Shown piece by piece: positions 41,504 through 51,293 of a DNA stretch of 64,000 bases. Each line of letters starts with the position of its first letter. Positions within the stretch are counted from its first letter, which is position 1. A model generated the notes under the pieces. The model saw only the letters and a program-made list of their open reading frames with translations. It was not told the origin of the DNA and made no database searches. Origin of the DNA: an uncultured Bryobacteraceae bacterium (lineage in GTDB: Bacteria; Acidobacteriota; Terriglobia; Bryobacterales; Bryobacteraceae); the NCBI GenBank assembly GCA_937920635.1, contig CAKZUE010000048.1, forward strand, positions 1 through 64,000. The letters run 5' to 3'. The translations under genes were made by a program, and so were the position numbers.

Positions 41504-43507
41504 ATGGATTCAGTATGGTTTGAAAACGTGAACCGGCGGGTGACGCGGCGCACGGTGTCCGTGGCTGCGGCAACGAGGCAGAGCCTCGCCCAGGCATGCA
41601 CGGAAGCGCTTGGGCGCGCCGGCGAAGCGCTGCTCGATCTTCAGAAGCCGGAAGGCTACTGGTGCGGCGATCTGCTGGCCGACACGACGCTCGAATCCGA
41701 CTATATCCTGCTCCAGCTCTGGCTGTATCCGCCGGATTCAGGCGGCTGGAATCCGCCTTCGAAAGCGCGGATCGAGAAGGCGGCGCGTTCCATTCTGCGG
41801 CGCCAGCTACCCGATGGGGGGTTTGACATTTATCCCGGCGGCCCCGCTGACCCCAGCGCCAGCGTCAAGGCGTATGCCGCGCTGAAGCTGGCCGGCCTGG
41901 ATCCGGCGGGTCCGGAGATGACGCGGCTGCGGGAATGCATTCTCCGGCTGGGCGGCGTGCAGGCGGCCAACAGCTATGTGAAGATCAACCTCAGCCTGTT
42001 CGGGCTGTATCCGCGCGAGCATGTGCCCACGATTCCGCCGGAGCTGGTGCTGCTGCCTGGCGGGGTGCTCTACGAGATGTCGTCTTGGACGCGCGCCATC
42101 GTGGTTCCGCTGTCCATCGTGCAGGCGCGCGGCGGCACGCGTCCGGTGCCGCCGGGGTTCCACCTGAATGAGATCGTCGCGCCAGGCAAGAGCTTCCGCC
42201 TGCCGCGCCGGGACAAGCTCTCGTTCCTGTTCTATGGCATCGACCGCGGGCTGAAGATCTGGCAGGACCGGGGCAATTCGCGCGTCAAGAACGCCGCCAT
42301 CCGCGCCGCCGAAAAGTGGATGCTCGACCACACGCGCTACTCCGAGGGGCTCGGCGCCATCTACCCGTCGATGATGTATCTGGTGATGGCGCTGGATGCG
42401 CTCGGCTACCCGCGCGATCATCCGGATCTGATCGATGCCATCCGCCAGTTTGAAGCGCTGCTCACCGAGCGCGGCGACGAATTGTACTTCCAGCCCTGTT
42501 TCTCGCCCGTCTGGGACACGGCTTATGCCGCGTTTGCGCTGGGCGAGATGGGCCACGCGCCGCAGGAGCGGCTCCGCCGCGCCGCCGACTGGCTGATCGC
42601 GCGCGAGGTGCGCCGCAAGGGCGACTGGAGCGTCAAACGCCCGGATCTCGAGCCGTCCGGCTGGGCGTTCGAATTCGCCAACGAACACTATCCGGACATC
42701 GACGACACGGCAATGGTGCTGCTGGCGCTGCTGCATGCCCGCGCGAGCGACCCGGAGGCGCAGGCGCGCTGCGAACGCCGCGCGGTGAACTGGCTCATCG
42801 GCATGCAGTCGAAAGACGGGGGCTGGGCCGCGTTCGACGTGGACAACGACTGGCAATTGCTGAACAAGGTCCCCTTTGCCGATCACAACGCCATGCTCGA
42901 TCCCACGTGCCCCGACATCACGGGCAGGGTGCTGGAGGCGCTGTGCCGCCGCGGGCTGGGGCAGTCGCACCCCACCGTGCGCCGGGGCGTCGAATATCTC
43001 CTGAAGACGCAGGAGCGGAACGGAAGCTGGTACGGGCGCTGGGGCGTGGACTACATCTACGGGGCGTTTCTCGCCATGCGCGCCCTGAAATACTCCGGCG
43101 CGCCCAACGTGCAGGAGGCGGTGCGCAAGGCGGCGCGGTGGCTTGCCGCCGTGCAGAACCCCGATGGCGGCTGGGGCGAGAGCTGCGCCAGTTATCTGGA
43201 GGACCGCTTTGTGCCCGCGCCCAGCACGCCGTCGCAGACCGCCTGGGCGCTGCTCGGCCTGCTGGCGGCAGGGGAATCGTATTACGACGGCGTGCGCCGA
43301 GGCATTCAGCATCTGATTGAAACGCAACAGCCCGACGGAACCTGGAAGGAAGATCTGGCCACGGGCACCGGCTTCCCGAACGTCTTCTACCTGCGGTACA
43401 CGCTCTACAGCAAGTATTTCCCGATCCTCGCCCTGACCCTGGCACGCCGGGCGCTGGGCCGCGACGAGCCGGAAGTGCTCCACGCGGCTGCCGGCTTTCC
43501 GATCTGA
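41504..43507 (+). CDS. shc: Squalene-hopene cyclase
   Basis: 667 residues, normal length. Cyclises squalene to hopene and hopanol for membrane hopanoids; a peripheral inner-membrane enzyme. The catalytic DxDD motif is DIDDTA (Asp398, Asp400, Asp401). QW repeats are clear (LLDLQKPEGYWCGDLL, QSKDGGWAAFDVDND, TQERNGSWYGRWGVDYIYG, VQNPDGGWGESCASY). Start has GGAG at 9 bases. No hpn genes for squalene synthesis or hopanoid modification are in the window. Confidence 0.97.
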   Translation: MDSVWFENVNRRVTRRTVSVAAATRQSLAQACTEALGRAGEALLDLQKPEGYWCGDLLADTTLESDYILLQLWLYPPDSGGWNPPSKARIEKAARSILRRQLPDGGFDIYPGGPADPSASVKAYAALKLAGLDPAGPEMTRLRECILRLGGVQAANSYVKINLSLFGLYPREHVPTIPPELVLLPGGVLYEMSSWTRAIVVPLSIVQARGGTRPVPPGFHLNEIVAPGKSFRLPRRDKLSFLFYGIDRGLKIWQDRGNSRVKNAAIRAAEKWMLDHTRYSEGLGAIYPSMMYLVMALDALGYPRDHPDLIDAIRQFEALLTERGDELYFQPCFSPVWDTAYAAFALGEMGHAPQERLRRAADWLIAREVRRKGDWSVKRPDLEPSGWAFEFANEHYPDIDDTAMVLLALLHARASDPEAQARCERRAVNWLIGMQSKDGGWAAFDVDNDWQLLNKVPFADHNAMLDPTCPDITGRVLEALCRRGLGQSHPTVRRGVEYLLKTQERNGSWYGRWGVDYIYGAFLAMRALKYSGAPNVQEAVRKAARWLAAVQNPDGGWGESCASYLEDRFVPAPSTPSQTAWALLGLLAAGESYYDGVRRGIQHLIETQQPDGTWKEDLATGTGFPNVFYLRYTLYSKYFPILALTLARRALGRDEPEVLHAAAGFPI

Positions 43508-43555
43508 CCGGCGGAGTTGAGCCGGGAGGCCGAAGGCAACGTCGGCGGCTGGCTC

Positions 43556-43603
43556 GCCTGCGGGCGCCTGACTCGCGGCACAGAGCCGCACCTGCCCCGA
43601 TTT
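43556..43603 (+). repeat. Candidate dispersed intergenic repeat, copy B
   Basis: Aligns by eye with 673-725: GCCTGCGG, CGCGGCAC, GCCGC and CCCC..TTTCC blocks in the same order. Lies in the 290-bp gap after shc. Evidence is similarity to one other place only. Confidence 0.3.
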
Positions 43604-43636
43604 CCAGGGCAGGCCCGCCTGGTGCCGCTTTTTGCG

Positions 43637-43679
43637 GCGCGGAAAAAGGGGAATTGTGTTCCTGTCCCCTTTTCTGCGC
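43637..43679. repeat. Imperfect inverted repeat in the shc-phosphodiesterase gap
   Basis: The arm GCGCGGAAAAAGGGG (43637-43651) pairs with CCCCTTTTCTGCGC (43666-43679) with one mismatch and one extra A; a smaller GGAA/TTCC pair sits in the loop. Such A/T-tract-plus-GC hairpins often act as bidirectional terminators or as REP-like elements. Confidence 0.5.
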
Positions 43680-43799
43680 GGCAGGCGGGCGGGCCGGGCG
43701 ATATCATTGTGTTTCCGGCGGCCGCTCACGGCTTCTGAGGATTCGCCTGCCCTTTGCCGCAGGGAGGCTGCCTGGGAACGGCTGGAAACGGATGCTCGC

Positions 43800-45512
43800 A
43801 TGGTTCAGATAACACGGCGCCGGCTGATGCCGGCACTCGCCCTGCTGTGGGCGCTGCCTGTTGGCGCGCAGCGCGTGGTGCTCGTCAGCTTCGACGGGCT
43901 GGGAGCGGAAACATTCTTTGATGATCCCGTTGCAGCGGAGCTGACCGTGCTCAAAGAGACCGCCCGCCGCGGGGCGGCTTCGCGCGGCGTGCAGCCCGCG
44001 TTTCCATCCACCACGGCCAATTCCCACGCGGCGCTGTGGACGGGCTGCTACGGCGACGTGAACCACATCACGGCCAATGCGCCGCCGGTGCTGCCGCGCG
44101 GAGAGCACACCGTGTTCGAGCGCGGCAACGGCTTCCGGGCGGAACAATTAGCCGCGGAAACGTTCTGGGTGGCGGCGGCGCGGGCGGGCGTCGCCTCGGT
44201 GGCGCACCAGCCGACGCAGGGCTACCCGTTTACGCGCTTCAACTCCGCGCCCGGCGCCGTGGTCGTCAACGGCTATCAGACGCGGCTGCTCGCCCCGCAT
44301 GCGCTGTGGACGCCTGCCACGGGCAAGCGGATGCCGGACGGCTCGTATCTGTTCGAGCACGGACCGGCGTCGTTCCGCGTGATTCCGGGCAAGAAATCGG
44401 TGCGGGTTGCGCTCACGTCGGGCAAGCAGTCGGTCAGCGTGCCGTATGCGCCTGTGGAATCCGAGCCGCCGCGGACGCGCGGTCTGGCGAGGCGGTTCAG
44501 CGCGCCGCTGCTGCTGGAATCGCCGGCTCCCGCCGCCCTTTACTTCCGGCTATTCGAGCTTGGCGACAACGGCTTCCGGCTGTATGTGACGCCGTGGCAG
44601 GAACTCGGCTCGTCCGTGCCGCTCGAGAGGATCTTCCGCGAGGCGGGCGGCTTCATCGGCAACGGTCCCGCGGCGCTGCTCGAGAAGAAGCTGATTTCTG
44701 AAACCGAGTATCTGGAGGCGATGGAACTGGTGATCCGGCAGATGACCCGCCACGCCATCTGGCTCCAGAAGAAGTTTCAGCCGAAGCTGATGCAGAGCTA
44801 CCTGCCGTTTCCGGACGAGATCGACCACATGTGGCTGCCAGCGGCGCGCTCCGGCGACGGGCAGGCGCGCGAGTGGCGGCGCTGGGGCTACATCGCCATC
44901 GACCGCGGCGCTGCCGAGTTCGCCAAACTCGCCGGAGACAAGAACAAGGACCATCTGCTGTGGGTCTCCGATCACGGCATGGCGCCGGTGGCGAAGTTCG
45001 TGCCGGTCCAGGCGGCGCTGAAGCAGGCGCAACTGGACTCCAAAGCGGCCTACCTGTACCACTCGATTCTGATCAACACGGCCGACTGGAAGGACGGAGC
45101 GGTGCCGCCGCAGGATCGGGACAGCGTGGTGGAACAGGCGCGGCGCGCGCTTTCCGGCGTGGAGGGCGTCGTCTCTTTCTTCACGCCGGGGCAGGACGGC
45201 GAGCGGCTGGGCATCGGCGGGCCGGCCGGAGGCGACTTGTATTTCGATTTTGCGCCCGGCTACGGCCCCGCCGCGCGCGGCGGCGGCCGGGGCGCCGGCG
45301 AGGCGCGCCCGCGCGGGGTGCACGGATTCCTGCCCACGCGCCGCGACATGCAGGCGATCTGCATCGCCGCCGGGCCGCGCATCCGTGCGGGCGCGGAGTG
45401 GCCCGAGCTGCGCATCATCGACATCGCGCCGATGATCGCCGAACTTCTGGGCTTCCCCGCTCCGCCCACCTTCCGTGGCCGTTCTCCGCTTGCGATAGTA
45501 TCGAAGCCATGA
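43800..45512 (+). CDS. Exported alkaline-phosphatase-superfamily phosphodiesterase
   Basis: 570 residues from the ATG at 43800. Signal peptide with a basic start (TRRRLMPALALLWALPVGAQ). Type I phosphodiesterase/nucleotide pyrophosphatase motifs: VLVSFDGLGAE with the first metal Asp, FPSTTANSHAALWTGCYG with the nucleophile Thr, DEIDHMWL and WVSDHGM for the second metal site. Likely a periplasmic phosphodiesterase or phosphatase. Its stop overlaps the next start (ATGA), so it is coupled to a sugar isomerase/epimerase-like gene. The natural substrate is unknown. Confidence 0.88.
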   Translation: MVQITRRRLMPALALLWALPVGAQRVVLVSFDGLGAETFFDDPVAAELTVLKETARRGAASRGVQPAFPSTTANSHAALWTGCYGDVNHITANAPPVLPRGEHTVFERGNGFRAEQLAAETFWVAAARAGVASVAHQPTQGYPFTRFNSAPGAVVVNGYQTRLLAPHALWTPATGKRMPDGSYLFEHGPASFRVIPGKKSVRVALTSGKQSVSVPYAPVESEPPRTRGLARRFSAPLLLESPAPAALYFRLFELGDNGFRLYVTPWQELGSSVPLERIFREAGGFIGNGPAALLEKKLISETEYLEAMELVIRQMTRHAIWLQKKFQPKLMQSYLPFPDEIDHMWLPAARSGDGQAREWRRWGYIAIDRGAAEFAKLAGDKNKDHLLWVSDHGMAPVAKFVPVQAALKQAQLDSKAAYLYHSILINTADWKDGAVPPQDRDSVVEQARRALSGVEGVVSFFTPGQDGERLGIGGPAGGDLYFDFAPGYGPAARGGGRGAGEARPRGVHGFLPTRRDMQAICIAAGPRIRAGAEWPELRIIDIAPMIAELLGFPAPPTFRGRSPLAIVSKP

Positions 45513-46384
45513 ACCGCCGTTCGTTCCTGGCCGCCTCCGCGGCGCTGCCCGTGGGCCTTGCTTCCGCGCAACCGGCCGGCAACCCGCCGAAGCGGGCGCG
45601 GCTGAAGCCCGCCCTGTGCGCCTATTCGTTCCGGCAGGATCTCCAGTCGAAGGCGCGCACCTATGAGGATCTGGTCCGTTCCTGTGTGGAGTGGGACGTC
45701 GACGGGCTCGATATGACCGTCTACTGGGTGCCCTCGACGGAGCGCGCGTGGCTGCACTCGCTGCGGCGGCTGGCCTACCGCTGCGGTGTTCAGATTTATT
45801 CGATCGCCGTGCGGACGGAGCTGACCCGCGCCGAGCAGAAAGACCGCGATGCGGAGGTGGAAAACATCCGCCGCTGGGTGGACGTGGCCTCGGCGTTGGG
45901 CGCGGGCCACATTCGCGTGTTCGGGGGCAATCTGCGTGGCGGCGCCACAGATGAACAGGCCGTGCCGTGGGTGGTGGAGTGCCTCCAGCGGGGCGCCGAG
46001 ATCGCGGGCTCGCAGGGCGTGATTCTCGGGCTGGAGAACCACGGCGGCATCACCCTGCGCGCCGAGCGGATCCTGGAGATTGTGCGGAAGGTCAACTCGC
46101 CCTGGGTGGGCATCAATCTTGACACGGGCAACTTCCCGCAGGACCCGTTCCGCCAGATGGAGATGTGCCTGCCTTACGCGGTGAACGTGCAGGTGAAGTC
46201 GGAGATGGTTCACGAAGACGGCACGCGCGGGCCGCAGGACTGGGACCGGGTGGTGAAGCTGGTGGCCTCGACGGGCTACAAGGGCTACCTGTCGCTCGAG
46301 TATGAAGCCAAAGAACCCGCCGCCACCGCCGTGCCGCGCCTGCTGGCCGAGCTGCGCGGGCTGTGCCGGAAGTACTCGGCGTGA
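45509..46384 (+). CDS. Exported sugar phosphate isomerase/epimerase-like TIM-barrel protein
   Basis: 291 residues from the ATG at 45509. Tat-like signal (MNRRSFLAASAALPVG). Xylose-isomerase-like TIM barrel: CAYSFRQDLQ, VEWDVDGLDMTVYWVPS, GAGHIRVFGGN, LGLENHGGITL with a metal-binding Glu, VGINLDTGNFPQDP and YLSLEYEAKEP. Such exported members are common in Acidobacteria and Planctomycetes; their sugars are mostly unknown. Translationally coupled to the phosphodiesterase, suggesting that both act on one exported sugar-phosphate-type substrate. Confidence 0.85.
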   Translation: MNRRSFLAASAALPVGLASAQPAGNPPKRARLKPALCAYSFRQDLQSKARTYEDLVRSCVEWDVDGLDMTVYWVPSTERAWLHSLRRLAYRCGVQIYSIAVRTELTRAEQKDRDAEVENIRRWVDVASALGAGHIRVFGGNLRGGATDEQAVPWVVECLQRGAEIAGSQGVILGLENHGGITLRAERILEIVRKVNSPWVGINLDTGNFPQDPFRQMEMCLPYAVNVQVKSEMVHEDGTRGPQDWDRVVKLVASTGYKGYLSLEYEAKEPAATAVPRLLAELRGLCRKYSA

Positions 46385-46427
46385 ACCTCGGCCTCTTGCC
46401 ACTCCTACGCTAGTTTTTTCGACCACC

Positions 46428-46467
46428 GGAGGTGAAGCGGCTCCCGTGCCGAGCCAACGGAACCTCC
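46428..46467. repeat. Two-part inverted repeat in the intergenic region
   Basis: Outer GGAGGT / ACCTCC (46428-46433, 46462-46467) and inner GGCTC / GAGCC (46439-46443, 46451-46455) nest into one hairpin with an internal loop. A TTTTTT run lies just before it (46414-46419). It may be the 3' end of the isomerase unit or a structured leader. Confidence 0.4.
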
Positions 46468-46543
46468 ACCAATAAAAGGGCAGGCGCATCACCCGCCGCA
46501 AACTGCGAAGACCCAATTGAAAGACATTTAATCTATGCTCACC

Positions 46544-46573
46544 TTGACAGCCCGGGCAGACTGAACTAGTCTG
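46544..46573 (+). promoter_or_regulatory. Promoter with overlapping palindrome for the low-GC gene
   Basis: A perfect -35 TTGACA (46544-46549), 17-base spacer and -10 TAGTCT (46567-46572). The palindrome CAGACT-N5-AGTCTG (46557-46573) covers the -10, as a repressor site would. The start codon lies 35 bases downstream of the -10. Confidence 0.6.
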
Positions 46574-46607
46574 ACTGCAGTTTGACTACACATTGGAGGT
46601 CGCTAAG

Positions 46608-47384
46608 ATGACCGTAAAGATGCCAATGATCGCGGAAGTCGCTCAAGGCATTTGGATTGCGCAGGTTGAACCCGCGGACCTGCTGGCCTTCGGAACCGCC
46701 TACAGTCAAATTGGTGTCAGGAGCGTTTTGCTGGTTCCGAATGCGTCTGTGAGTGCCGACGGAAGATATGTGGAATTGCCGTTGCGGGATTGCCGCCTTG
46801 CTAATCAAGGCTCAAGCGCCGAAGTCGTCGTTGTGGAGGTAAGCAGACACTCGCGAAACGGGGCGATGCAGGAGGCTTCTGCTGAGTCTGCAGATCCGTC
46901 ACAGAGCGCAGGGGTGGACATCTGCTCTCAGTCAGCCTCAGAGAAACAACCATTCACCGGCGTGGTGGTAGATACCCAAGTTTCTGGCACCGCAGGCGCG
47001 AGTCCCTATCGACCTGGTGTATTGACGTCCCCGACTTCGGGAGACGATGAATTCAGGAAAGACCTCGAACGGTTGCCCACACCCATCCGGAATATTGGCA
47101 TGTCGATCCTTCAGGGTGTAAGAGAGGTTTATCCTCACGGTTGTCTCAATTATCGCCCCAAGTGTGGCCGGTACATTGAGCGGCCGGATAATTTCTGGAC
47201 CATCAAGCCCCAGCCAAGGGCCGAGTCCTTTGCCATTACAGTGAGAGGCACCTTCGACTCGTCGAAGTTCTCCCTCATTGAAGTAAAGCCCGATCGGGGC
47301 TCGTACTCGCGGTTTGTCGTGAGGGACCAGAATCAGGTTGAGGAAGCAATTCGCGTCATCCTTTCGGCGAGGAGGCGTTGGTAA
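46608..47384 (+). CDS. Unrecognised protein in a low-GC segment
   Basis: 258 residues from the ATG at 46608, which has GGAGG 8 bases upstream (a TTG five codons earlier overlaps that site). Codon use and base composition differ from every neighbour: AT-rich third positions, many Ser, Gln and Asn. There is no signal peptide. Residues ~1-80 form a beta-rich N-terminal part (IAEVAQGIWIAQVEPADLLAF), ~85-145 is a Ser-rich linker and ~150-258 is a compact domain (CGRYIERPDNFWTIKPQPR, EVKPDRGSYSRFVVRD). I do not recognise either domain. It has its own promoter and putative operator. Probably acquired by transfer. Confidence 0.75.
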   Translation: MTVKMPMIAEVAQGIWIAQVEPADLLAFGTAYSQIGVRSVLLVPNASVSADGRYVELPLRDCRLANQGSSAEVVVVEVSRHSRNGAMQEASAESADPSQSAGVDICSQSASEKQPFTGVVVDTQVSGTAGASPYRPGVLTSPTSGDDEFRKDLERLPTPIRNIGMSILQGVREVYPHGCLNYRPKCGRYIERPDNFWTIKPQPRAESFAITVRGTFDSSKFSLIEVKPDRGSYSRFVVRDQNQVEEAIRVILSARRRW

Positions 47385-47418
47385 TGCCCCCCGTGTTCCC
47401 TATCGCGAACTGCCCCCG

Positions 47419-48465
47419 CTAGAGGTTGCGCAGGACGAAGTTCACAAGCTGGTAGCCGTCGATGAACTTGAAGGGCGACTCGCCCAGGGTGTAGTGGCCG
47501 CAGGGCAGCACCACCTCGCGGAAGTCGAGTTCGAACTTGCGGCACAATTCGATCGTCTGGCGCGACAGCTCGGGCAGGAACGTGGTGTCGTACTTCGCGT
47601 ACAGGAACAGCGATTTCTTCGGCTTCGCCCGGAACCTGTCGAAGTACGCCGTGGGACTGATGCAGAGCCACAGCTCACGCAGCGTGTCCAGATCGACATG
47701 GCCTTCCAGCCCCTGCTTCACATGGAGCGTGGACAGCCCCGTCCAGACGACATCGGCGAAGTAGGTGGAGCAGTGGTTGAAGGCATTGACGGCGAAGCGC
47801 GCATCGTGGGCGCTGGCCAGGAACGCATAGCAGGAGCCCAGGCTGGTGCCGACAATGGCGATCCGCTCCGCGCCCTGCTGCTCGAGCCAGTCGGCGGCCG
47901 AGCGGATGTCGATCACCGCCTGCCGCGTCGCATCGATCGTGCGGCCGATGTTCGAGCTTACCGCGTAATCGGCGCGCTGCAACTCCGCCGGCATCCGGTA
48001 GTCGTGATACGGCAGGCTGAGGCGCAAAGCGCTGACGCCGAACTTCTGGAACGCCCGGGCCAGCGCGTTATGGGCGTCATGGGGGGCGTTCCAGTGGGGC
48101 AGCACGAGCACGGCCTTCTTCGGGTTCTTGCCCGGAAACCACTGGCCGTGCACGACGTTGTTCTCTTCGTAGGGGGTCCTCACCGCTGAGGTGAACCGCA
48201 ACAGCCCGCCCGCAAGGTGATAATCGCGGACCGGTTCGTAGCCGAAGAACTCGTCGCTGTGCTCGATGGCCAGGCGGCTCAGGCGCAGCAACCGCTCCCG
48301 CGGAGGCAGCCCATCGCACGATCCCAGCCGCCGCGCGACGGGCCAGGCATCGGTCCACTCGAGTCCCCACTCGAACGGACGCACCACGCGGTTGGTGGCC
48401 GCAAAGCACATCCGCTCTTCCCACTGCTCCATCCAGCGGGCATACCATGACCCAATCCAGCCCAT
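47419..48465 (-). CDS. Alpha/beta hydrolase
   Basis: 348 residues. The nucleophile elbow is IVGTSLGSCYA, preceded by VLVLPHWNAP for the oxyanion region; the catalytic His is probably in LPCGHYTLGESPF near the C-terminus and an Asp in FLYAKYDTTFLPE. No signal peptide; the N-terminal ~100 residues are a family-specific extension rich in Trp and Arg. Resembles the ABHD18-type group of hydrolases. Substrate unknown. It converges on the low-GC gene and is divergent from clpB. Confidence 0.83.
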   Translation of the reverse strand: MGWIGSWYARWMEQWEERMCFAATNRVVRPFEWGLEWTDAWPVARRLGSCDGLPPRERLLRLSRLAIEHSDEFFGYEPVRDYHLAGGLLRFTSAVRTPYEENNVVHGQWFPGKNPKKAVLVLPHWNAPHDAHNALARAFQKFGVSALRLSLPYHDYRMPAELQRADYAVSSNIGRTIDATRQAVIDIRSAADWLEQQGAERIAIVGTSLGSCYAFLASAHDARFAVNAFNHCSTYFADVVWTGLSTLHVKQGLEGHVDLDTLRELWLCISPTAYFDRFRAKPKKSLFLYAKYDTTFLPELSRQTIELCRKFELDFREVVLPCGHYTLGESPFKFIDGYQLVNFVLRNL

Positions 48466-48631
48466 GTTGTCCGGAACTCTTCAGGGTAGCATCCCCGCGC
48501 CCGGCGTAGCGCTTCCCCTCCAGGGCAGCCGGAGGGCGGGATTGCTGAGGGGACGACGCGACGTTGATAGCTTTCGGAAACCGGGAACGGGGGCAAGGCA
48601 TCCAATCTTGATAGAAAGACACTAAAGAATC

Positions 48632-48660
48632 TAGACAACGAAAGGCTAATCTGGTATCCT
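48632..48660 (+). promoter_or_regulatory. Promoter candidate for clpB
   Basis: TAGACA (5 of 6 to the -35 consensus) and TATCCT (4 of 6 to -10) are separated by exactly 17 bases; the ribosome site GGAG follows at 48683-48686 and the ATG at 48696. No CIRCE element or clear heat-shock sigma motif is visible in the 230-bp gap. Confidence 0.5.
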
Positions 48661-48695
48661 CCCTCTCAGGAGACCAGTCACCGGAGTTCGCCATT

Positions 48696-51245
<2,550 letters not shown>

Positions 51246-51293
51246 CGCGCGCGGCGCGTCTCGCAATATGATTTCCGCAGGACAGAGGCAGAC

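Noticed and set aside
48480-48695. CIRCE or sigma-32 element in front of clpB
   Set aside because: Searched by eye for TTAGCACTC-N9-GAGTGCTAA and for CTTGAA...CCCATNT; neither is present.
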